Notes under the pieces: model-generated | The model's input: only the letters and a program-made list of their open reading frames with translations | What the model was told of the DNA's origin: nothing | The model's database searches: none | In this document: positions 57,685-64,000 of the stretch, one piece after another | How positions within the stretch are numbered: the stretch's first letter is position 1 | Layout of the letters: the number at the start of each line of letters is the position of its first letter | Position numbers and translations under genes: made by a program | Assembly (NCBI RefSeq): GCF_000026225.1 | Contig: NC_011740.1 | Span: 930,001 to 994,000, forward strand | DNA length: 64,000 bases | Source: Escherichia fergusonii ATCC 35469 | GTDB lineage: Bacteria > Pseudomonadota > Gammaproteobacteria > Enterobacterales > Enterobacteriaceae | Direction: 5' to 3'

Positions 57685-58152
57685 ATGAGTCGTCGCGCAG
57701 GTACGCCAGTAACAAAAAAAGTGACGCAGTTAGTGAATGTTGAAGAGCATGTTGAAGGGTTTCGCCAGGTCCGGGAGGCGCATCGTCGTGAGCTTATCGA
57801 CGATTATGTTGAGTTGATTTCTGATTTGATCAGAGAAGTTGGTGAAGCGCGGCAAGTGGATATGGCTGCCCGACTTGGTGTTTCGCAACCTACCGTTGCA
57901 AAAATGCTTAAGCGTCTGGCATCAATGGATCTGATTGAAATGATCCCGTGGCGTGGGGTGTTCTTAACGGCGGAAGGGGAGAAACTGGCGCAAGAAAGCC
58001 GTGAGCGCCACCAGATTGTAGAAAATTTTCTGTTAGTGCTTGGTGTCAGCCCGGAAATTGCCCGCCGTGATGCTGAGGGTATGGAACATCATGTCAGTGC
58101 AGAAACACTTGAAGCGTTCCGTCTGTTTATTCAACAGCAGGGCGTAAAATGA
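57685..58152 (+). CDS. mntR: Manganese transport regulator MntR
   Basis: This 155-residue DtxR-family repressor senses manganese. The N-terminal winged helix contains VDMAARLGVSQPTVAKMLKRLASMDL (about 72-97); the metal-binding and dimerisation domain follows, with the histidines and glutamates of RERHQIVENFLLVLG and EGMEHHVS. The length equals the K-12 protein. It overlaps ybiR by 4 bp, so the two are probably co-transcribed. Confidence 0.95.
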   Translation: MSRRAGTPVTKKVTQLVNVEEHVEGFRQVREAHRRELIDDYVELISDLIREVGEARQVDMAARLGVSQPTVAKMLKRLASMDLIEMIPWRGVFLTAEGEKLAQESRERHQIVENFLLVLGVSPEIARRDAEGMEHHVSAETLEAFRLFIQQQGVK

Positions 58153-59264
58153 GTTTTCCTCTTTTACGATCGCTTCAGCGCGATCATTTTTTTCAACTTT
58201 TAGTTCTTGTTGGTATTGGCCTAAGTTTTTTTGTTCCCTTTACCCCAAAATCCTGGCCTGGCGCCATTGACTGGCACACCATCATTACTCTCAGTGGGCT
58301 AATGTTGTTGACCAAGGGCGTGGAGTTAAGTGGCTATTTTGATGTGCTGGGTCGCAAAATGGTGCGCCGCTTTGCCACAGAGCGTCGGCTGGCAATGTTT
58401 ATGGTACTTGCAGCGGCGCTGCTTTCTACCTTTCTGACCAACGATGTCGCGCTGTTTATTGTTGTTCCGCTGACGATCACGCTCAAAAGACTGTGTGAGA
58501 TCCCGGTGAATCGGCTGATTATTTTTGAGGCCCTGGCGGTGAACGCCGGATCGCTCCTGACGCCGATTGGCAATCCACAAAATATCCTTATCTGGGGACG
58601 TTCTGGCCTTTCGTTTGCCGGGTTTATTGCCCAAATGGCACCGCTGGCGGGGGCGATGATGGTGACTTTGTTGGCATTGTGCTGGTGTTGTTTCCCTGGA
58701 AAGGCGCTGCAATACCATACGGGGGCGCAAACACCAGAATGGAAACCGCGGCTGGTGTGGAGTTGTCTGGGGCTGTATATCGTCTTTTTGACGGCGCTGG
58801 AGTTAAAACAAGAGCTGTGGGGACTGGTGATTGTGGCGGCGGGCTTTGCGCTGCTGGCACGTCGCGTGGTGCTCAGTGTGGACTGGACGCTGCTGCTGGT
58901 GTTCATGGCGATGTTTATCGACGTCCATTTACTAACCCAACTGCCAGCTTTGCAGGGCGTCTTGAGTAACGTGAGTCATTTATCCGAACCCGGATTATGG
59001 TTAACGGCAATCGGTTTATCGCAGGTGATCAGTAACGTGCCGGGTACTATTTTGCTGCTGAACTATGTACCGCCGTCGTTGCTGCTGGCCTGGGCGGTGA
59101 ATGTTGGCGGTTTTGGCTTGCTGCCTGGCTCACTGGCGAACTTGATTGCGTTACGCATGGCGAATGATCGCCGTATCTGGTGGCGTTTTCATCTTTACTC
59201 GATACCCATGTTACTGTGGGCGGCTCTGGTAGGATATGGGTTGATTCTACTCAAGGCTGGGTAA
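58149..59264 (+). CDS. ybiR: YbiR family membrane transporter
   Basis: This 371-residue protein of about ten membrane segments belongs to the ArsB/NhaD-like ion transporter superfamily. Features include FLTNDVALFIVVPLTI near 96-111, ALAVNAGSLLTPIGNPQNI near 133-151 and the second-half GLSQVISNVPGTILL. Its substrate is not known to me. It is coupled to mntR by a 4-bp overlap, which hints at a link with metal homeostasis. Confidence 0.88.
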   Translation: MSFPLLRSLQRDHFFQLLVLVGIGLSFFVPFTPKSWPGAIDWHTIITLSGLMLLTKGVELSGYFDVLGRKMVRRFATERRLAMFMVLAAALLSTFLTNDVALFIVVPLTITLKRLCEIPVNRLIIFEALAVNAGSLLTPIGNPQNILIWGRSGLSFAGFIAQMAPLAGAMMVTLLALCWCCFPGKALQYHTGAQTPEWKPRLVWSCLGLYIVFLTALELKQELWGLVIVAAGFALLARRVVLSVDWTLLLVFMAMFIDVHLLTQLPALQGVLSNVSHLSEPGLWLTAIGLSQVISNVPGTILLLNYVPPSLLLAWAVNVGGFGLLPGSLANLIALRMANDRRIWWRFHLYSIPMLLWAALVGYGLILLKAG

Positions 59265-59280
59265 GGGCTGGCAAATAAAA

Positions 59281-59303
59281 AAGGCGGATTATCAGTCCGC
59301 CTT
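59281..59303. terminator. ybiR/ldtB bidirectional terminator
   Basis: AAGGCGGA and TCCGCCTT form an 8-bp stem around seven bases, with A and T runs on both sides, between two convergent genes. Confidence 0.8.
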
Positions 59304-59323
59304 TTACATTCAGTCAGTGAAGA

Positions 59324-60244
59324 TTAATTCAGACGAACGGGCATCCCGGAACGGTTTTTAATCGCTTCATCCAGAACAACCTGATCGACGTCTGGCTGGC
59401 TGGTGACACTCTGCACACTCTTCGTCAGCTTGATCGGCACAATTTCCTGACCTTCAAATTGCGCTTCCGTGGTAGACAGCGGGTTATGGACTTCAATGTA
59501 ACGGCTGCCATCTGGTTCGGTGGTTGCTTTCACTGGCTCATCAATAAACTGTACGCGAGTTCCAACGGGAACTTGCTCGAACAGGAACTTGATATCTTCA
59601 TTACGCAGACGCACACAACCGTGACTTACACGCAAGCCAATGCCGAAGTTAGCGTTGGTGCCGTGAATCGCATACAGACGACCGATATACAATGCATAAA
59701 GCCCCATCGGGTTATCCGGGCCAGCCGGAACGACCGCCGGAAGCGGTTCGCCCGCAGCGCGGTACTCTGCGTGCATTTTGGCGGTTGGCGTCCAGGTCGG
59801 GCCTGCTTTCTTACGTTCAACCTTCGTCGTCCAGTTGATTGGGGTGTCTTTACCTAACTGACCAATACCAATTGGTAGCACAATTACGGTGTTGGTGCCT
59901 TTCGGATAGTAGTACAGACGCATTTCTGCGCTGTTGATGACGATACCTTCATGAACAGTATCCGGCAGGATCAGTTGCTGAGGAATATTCAGTACTGTAC
60001 CGCCTTTTGGCAGGAAGATATCCACACCTGGGTTAGCTTCCATCATGTTAGATAAGCCCATCTGGTACTCGGTCGCAAAGTACTCCAGCGGCTGAGAGTT
60101 ACCTTCCGGAATGGTCACGACCTGATTCTGACCAACCAGGCGACTCCCGTCGGTTGGCAGGGGATAAGTTACCGCAGAAGCGGTACTGCAAAAGCCGACA
60201 ACAGCGAAGGCCGCTGCGAATAACGTTTTCAATTTCATGTTCAT
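59324..60244 (-). CDS. ldtB: L,D-transpeptidase LdtB (YbiS)
   Basis: This 306-residue periplasmic enzyme attaches Braun lipoprotein to peptidoglycan. A signal peptide (about 1-24, cleaving after ASA) precedes a LysM-like region (about 43-90) and a YkuD catalytic domain with HGTNANFGIGLRVSHGCVRL; the catalytic cysteine is Cys210 and the conserved histidines are His194 and His208. The length equals the K-12 protein. It is divergent from ybiT. Confidence 0.96.
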   Translation of the reverse strand: MNMKLKTLFAAAFAVVGFCSTASAVTYPLPTDGSRLVGQNQVVTIPEGNSQPLEYFATEYQMGLSNMMEANPGVDIFLPKGGTVLNIPQQLILPDTVHEGIVINSAEMRLYYYPKGTNTVIVLPIGIGQLGKDTPINWTTKVERKKAGPTWTPTAKMHAEYRAAGEPLPAVVPAGPDNPMGLYALYIGRLYAIHGTNANFGIGLRVSHGCVRLRNEDIKFLFEQVPVGTRVQFIDEPVKATTEPDGSRYIEVHNPLSTTEAQFEGQEIVPIKLTKSVQSVTSQPDVDQVVLDEAIKNRSGMPVRLN

Positions 60245-60462
60245 GTTATGCGAGATTTAGTGCCTGGCAGGCCATTGGGTTGAGAATATTAGAGTATTGG
60301 AAGCGCATTATAAGTTCATTCCTGCTCACAGTGAAATCAGATGTGTACGAAATCACATTTTTTGCCTTTGGGAAGAGTGTAGACCTTAAGCGGGGGACGG
60401 GATCTTCTTTCAGACTTATGGCATAATACGCGGTTTGTCATATCTCTTTTCAGGATACGCCT

Positions 60463-62055
60463 GTGTTAGTTTCCAGTAACGTCACCATGCAGTTCGGCAG
60501 TAAGCCGTTGTTTGAAAACATTTCCGTCAAATTTGGCGGCGGCAACCGTTACGGCCTGATTGGCGCGAACGGTAGTGGTAAATCCACCTTTATGAAGATC
60601 CTCGGCGGCGACTTAGAGCCGACGTTGGGTAACGTTTCCCTCGATCCCAACGAGCGCATTGGTAAGCTGCGTCAGGATCAGTTTGCCTTTGAAGAGTTCA
60701 CCGTGCTGGATACGGTGATCATGGGGCATAAAGAGTTGTGGGAAGTGAAGCAGGAGCGCGACCGTATCTATGCTTTGCCGGAAATGAGTGAAGAAGACGG
60801 TTATAAAGTGGCCGATCTGGAAGTAAAATACGGCGAAATGGATGGTTACTCTGCGGAAGCTCGCGCCGGTGAACTGTTGCTTGGCGTGGGAATTCCAGTG
60901 GAACAGCACTACGGCCCGATGAGTGAAGTAGCTCCTGGCTGGAAGCTGCGTGTGCTGCTGGCGCAGGCGCTGTTTGCTGATCCAGACATTCTCCTGCTCG
61001 ACGAACCGACCAACAACCTCGACATCGACACCATTCGTTGGCTGGAACAGGTGCTGAACGAGCGTGATAGCACCATGATCATCATCTCGCACGACCGTCA
61101 CTTCCTTAACATGGTTTGTACCCACATGGCGGATCTGGATTACGGCGAACTGCGCGTTTATCCAGGCAACTACGATGAGTACATGACGGCGGCGACTCAG
61201 GCGCGTGAACGTCTGCTGGCTGATAACGCCAAGAAGAAAGCGCAGATTGCTGAGTTGCAATCTTTCGTTAGCCGCTTTAGCGCCAACGCCTCGAAATCTC
61301 GCCAGGCGACTTCGCGTGCGCGCCAGATTGATAAAATCAAACTGGAAGAGGTGAAAGCCTCCAGCCGTCAGAACCCGTTCATCCGTTTTGAGCAGGATAA
61401 GAAACTGTTCCGTAACGCGCTGGAAGTGGAAGGTCTGACCAAAGGGTTTGATAACGGTCCACTGTTTAAAAATCTCAACCTGCTGCTGGAAGTGGGCGAA
61501 AAACTGGCGGTATTGGGTACCAACGGCGTCGGTAAATCAACGCTGCTGAAAACGTTGGTGGGCGATCTGCAACCGGATAGTGGCACCGTAAAATGGTCTG
61601 AAAACGCGCGCATTGGTTACTATGCTCAGGACCACGAATATGAGTTTGAAAATGATCTGACCGTGTTCGAATGGATGAGCCAGTGGAAGCAGGAAGGCGA
61701 TGACGAGCAGGCAGTACGCAGCATTCTCGGTCGTTTGCTGTTCAGCCAGGACGACATCAAAAAGCCAGCGAAAGTGCTTTCCGGTGGAGAAAAAGGGCGG
61801 ATGCTGTTTGGTAAGTTAATGATGCAGAAGCCGAATATTCTGATCATGGACGAACCGACCAACCACCTGGATATGGAATCTATCGAGTCGCTGAACATGG
61901 CGCTGGAACTGTATCAGGGTACGCTGATCTTTGTTTCTCACGACCGTGAGTTTGTAAGTTCCCTGGCGACCCGTATTCTGGAAATCACCCCGGAACGCGT
62001 GATCGACTTTAGCGGTAATTACGAAGATTACCTGCGTAGTAAAGGGATCGAGTAA
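60463..62055 (+). CDS. ybiT: ABC-F family ATPase YbiT
   Basis: This 530-residue soluble protein has two ABC domains and no membrane segment. It starts at GTG. The first Walker A is GANGSGKST near 33-41, with a degenerate signature, and the second is GTNGVGKST near 350-358 with LSGGEKGR and Walker [17 protein letters not shown] proteins of this kind act on ribosomes. The GTG start follows TTTCAGGA and gives the K-12 length. Confidence 0.94.
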
Positions 62056-62063
62056 GTTATTGT

Positions 62064-62092
62064 CAGTAGCCCTGATATGGTCAGGGCTACTG
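62064..62092 (+). terminator. ybiT terminator
   Basis: CAGTAGCCCTGA and TCAGGGCTACTG form a perfect 12-bp stem with a TATGG loop, 8 bp after the ybiT stop. Confidence 0.75.
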
Positions 62093-62114
62093 AAACTGAT
62101 GACAAATGCAAAAT

Positions 62115-62214
62115 TGCCTGATGCGCTACGCATATCAGGGCTGGCAGTGTATCGCAATATATTGAATTTGCATGATTTTATAGGCCGGATAAGGCGGTCA
62201 CGCCGCATCCGGCA
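62115..62214. repeat. REP pair (BIME) between ybiT and ybiV
   Basis: Two REP stems are seen: GCCTGATGCG/CGCATATCAGGG at about 62116-62141, and GGCCGGATAAGGCG/CGCCGCATCCGGC at 62183-62214. They occupy the place where K-12 carries ybiU. Confidence 0.75.
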
Positions 62215-62253
62215 TAATGACGTGCATTTTCTCAATGAACTGAATGGCAATTA

Positions 62254-63069
62254 TCAAAGAGTAAAAGGCGGTTTATTTTCCAGCACCGCCTGAATCACAT
62301 TCAGCGCGCCTTCATGATTATTATCATCGGTAGTGTAACGGGCGATTTGTTTAATGTTTTCCGCAGCATTGCCCATCGCAAAGGAATAACGTGCCATTTT
62401 CAGCATCTCTGCATCGTTACCGCTGTCGCCAATCGCTACCACATTTTGCGGCGACAGAGCCCAGCGTTTCAGTAATCGCGAAATACCGTTTGCTTTATGC
62501 AGGCCGGGAATAATCAGGTCGATAAAGCCAAAACCGCTGGTGACGGGCTTCATAATGCCATCGAGCGTAATATGCAGTTTGTCGATCACTAACGGGATTT
62601 GTTCGTCAGGCAGGTTGAGCGAAAACTTGAACAGTACATCATCAATATCCTGGTAATCTTTCACAGGTTTCAGACGATGGTAGTGTTTTGCCATTAGCGC
62701 GACGAATGCTTCTGGCGCATTCTCACTGACATACGCGCTTTGCAAACCGCAGGCAACAAAATTGAGCTGCTTGTCTTTCAGCAGTTCACCAATGACAACT
62801 CTTGATTCATGTCGGGTCAATTCGCCGTGGAATAACTGCTTGCCATGTTCGTAAACCAGTGCGCCGTTTTCCGCGACAAAAGAGATCTCATCCTTTAGCT
62901 CAGGAAAGAACGAAATAAGCTGGTAATACTGATTACCGCTGGCGACAACGAACTCAATGCCGCGCTTTTTAAGTTCCTGATACTGCGCCATAAAACGTGG
63001 TTGGTTGTACGTTTTGGCGTCGTTAAGAAAAGTACCGTCCATGTCTGTGACGATAACTTTTACGCTCAT
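62254..63069 (-). CDS. ybiV: HAD-type sugar phosphatase YbiV
   Basis: This 271-residue Cof-type haloacid dehalogenase phosphatase acts on sugar phosphates such as fructose 1-phosphate and ribose 5-phosphate in K-12. Motif 1 is VTDMDGTFLND (Asp9 nucleophile and Asp11) and the late motif is IGDSGNDAEML. The length equals the K-12 protein. It lies 145 bp after ybiW on the same strand. Confidence 0.95.
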   Translation of the reverse strand: MSVKVIVTDMDGTFLNDAKTYNQPRFMAQYQELKKRGIEFVVASGNQYYQLISFFPELKDEISFVAENGALVYEHGKQLFHGELTRHESRVVIGELLKDKQLNFVACGLQSAYVSENAPEAFVALMAKHYHRLKPVKDYQDIDDVLFKFSLNLPDEQIPLVIDKLHITLDGIMKPVTSGFGFIDLIIPGLHKANGISRLLKRWALSPQNVVAIGDSGNDAEMLKMARYSFAMGNAAENIKQIARYTTDDNNHEGALNVIQAVLENKPPFTL

Positions 63070-63214
63070 AGGTGTGCTCCTGGCTCGAAAATGAAACCGT
63101 AACAGTGTAATAACAATGTGACGCAGAGCACAAATTATATTTCGAATGAAAGTGAGAGCGGAATTGATGATGTGAATGATTTGGCCCGGCGACGACGCCG
63201 CCGGGCTGAGGGGA

Positions 63215-64000
63215 TTACAGCATGTGTTCGGTACGGGCGATGATATCGTCCTGTGCGTCTGGAGAGAGCGCGGTGAAGAAGGCGGAATAACCCGCTACGC
63301 GTACCACCAGATCGCGGTATTGATCCGGATGTTTCTTCGCCTCCAGCAATGTTTCGCGGGAAACAATGTTGTACTGAATATGCCAGCCTTTATGCACTTC
63401 AAAGAAGGTACGCAGCAGGATCATCAGTTTCTGTTTGTCAGATTCATTCTCCAGCGTTGCCGGATTCAGTTTCTGGTTGAGCAGCACGCCGCCGAGAATT
63501 GCTGCCGTAGGCAGTTTACCCACCGAGCCAATGACCGCAGTAGGGCCGAGATGGTCAGTACCGGAGGCCGGACTAGCGCCTTCTGCCAGCGGGGTATGTG
63601 CTTTACGTCCGTCCGGCGTTGCCATAGTCTGCGCGCCAAACGGTACGTTAGCGGAGATAGACGATGTGCCCGCATAATAGTTGCCGCCAATCGGACCACG
63701 ACCGTAGCGCGGGTTATGGTACTGCTTCAGTTCGTCGATATAGGTCTGATAAGCGCGAGCCAGCAGCGTATCGACAGTATCATCGTCGTTGCCGTACTTC
63801 GGCGCGCCGTTAATCAGCCGCTGACGCAGCTGCTCGTGCGTCAGGCCGTCGAAGTCATCCGCCAGTGCGGCAGCCAGTTGTTGCTGACCAATCGCGCCCT
63901 GTTCAAACACCAGTTTCTTCACTGCCGCCAGGCTGTTGCCGAGGTTAGCAATGCCGACCTGCAGGCCAGAAACCCAGTCATACTTCGCGCCGCCTTGTTT
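63215..64000 (-). CDS. pflF: Pyruvate formate-lyase homologue YbiW/PflF, 3' part
   Basis: The last 261 codons of a glycyl-radical enzyme (about 810 residues in K-12) are present, and the frame is open to the right window edge. The glycyl-radical loop RVAGYSAFF is seen 24 residues before the end, as is the RGPIGGNYYAGTSSISANVPFG stretch. Its activity in vivo is not settled; relatives include glycerol dehydratases and pyruvate formate-lyases. An internal GTG at 63922 is not the true start. Confidence 0.93.
   Translation of the reverse strand, partial: KQGGAKYDWVSGLQVGIANLGNSLAAVKKLVFEQGAIGQQQLAAALADDFDGLTHEQLRQRLINGAPKYGNDDDTVDTLLARAYQTYIDELKQYHNPRYGRGPIGGNYYAGTSSISANVPFGAQTMATPDGRKAHTPLAEGASPASGTDHLGPTAVIGSVGKLPTAAILGGVLLNQKLNPATLENESDKQKLMILLRTFFEVHKGWHIQYNIVSRETLLEAKKHPDQYRDLVVRVAGYSAFFTALSPDAQDDIIARTEHML

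Overview
The window is chromosomal DNA of an enteric bacterium of the genus Escherichia. Nearly every protein matches a known E. coli K-12 gene in length and motifs, but many differ from the K-12 proteins I remember by several percent (OmpX, RcsC, RcsD, GlpQ, OmpC), and Ais and ArnA differ more. That suggests a relative such as E. fergusonii or another non-K-12 lineage rather than ordinary E. coli; this is inference from memory. No tRNA, rRNA, CRISPR array, prophage or insertion sequence was seen.

Layout: 1-4734 holds lipid A modification (arnA partial, arnC, arnB, divergent ais) and nudI. 4964-8342 holds yfaZ, a CinA-like gene, a scar where the rhamnonate genes were deleted leaving an rhmR::rhmA fusion, and a Rpn-type nuclease gene. 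8536-15312 is glycerol-3-phosphate metabolism (glpABC divergent from glpTQ), followed by inaA. 16167-19899 is aerobic ribonucleotide reductase (nrdA, nrdB, yfaE). Then come the autotransporter yfaL, ubiG and gyrA. 28103-35357 is the short-chain fatty acid system atoSCDAEB, with atoC broken by one extra copy of an 8-bp repeat. 35524-41793 is the Rcs phosphorelay, then micF/ompC, apbE, ada-alkB, yojI and mqo.

At about 50200-50281 the K-12 gene order jumps: mqo (near 50 min in K-12) is followed directly by glnQ (near 18 min), and the order continues through glnQPH, dps, rhtA, ompX, opgE, mntS, mntR, ybiR, ldtB, ybiT, ybiV and the 3' part of ybiW/pflF. The orientations are those expected from a large inversion spanning the replication terminus, with no mobile element at the joint.

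Regulatory sites are well preserved: a PmrA-like box before arnB, NrdR-like and DnaA boxes before nrdA, a sigma-54 promoter with AtoC enhancer before atoD, OmpR and Ada boxes, NtrC sites with a sigma-54 promoter before glnH, and MntR-like operators before dps and mntS. I see no undescribed multi-gene system. The most notable features are the atoC repeat lesion, the rhmR::rhmA fusion scar and the mqo/glnQ rearrangement joint.
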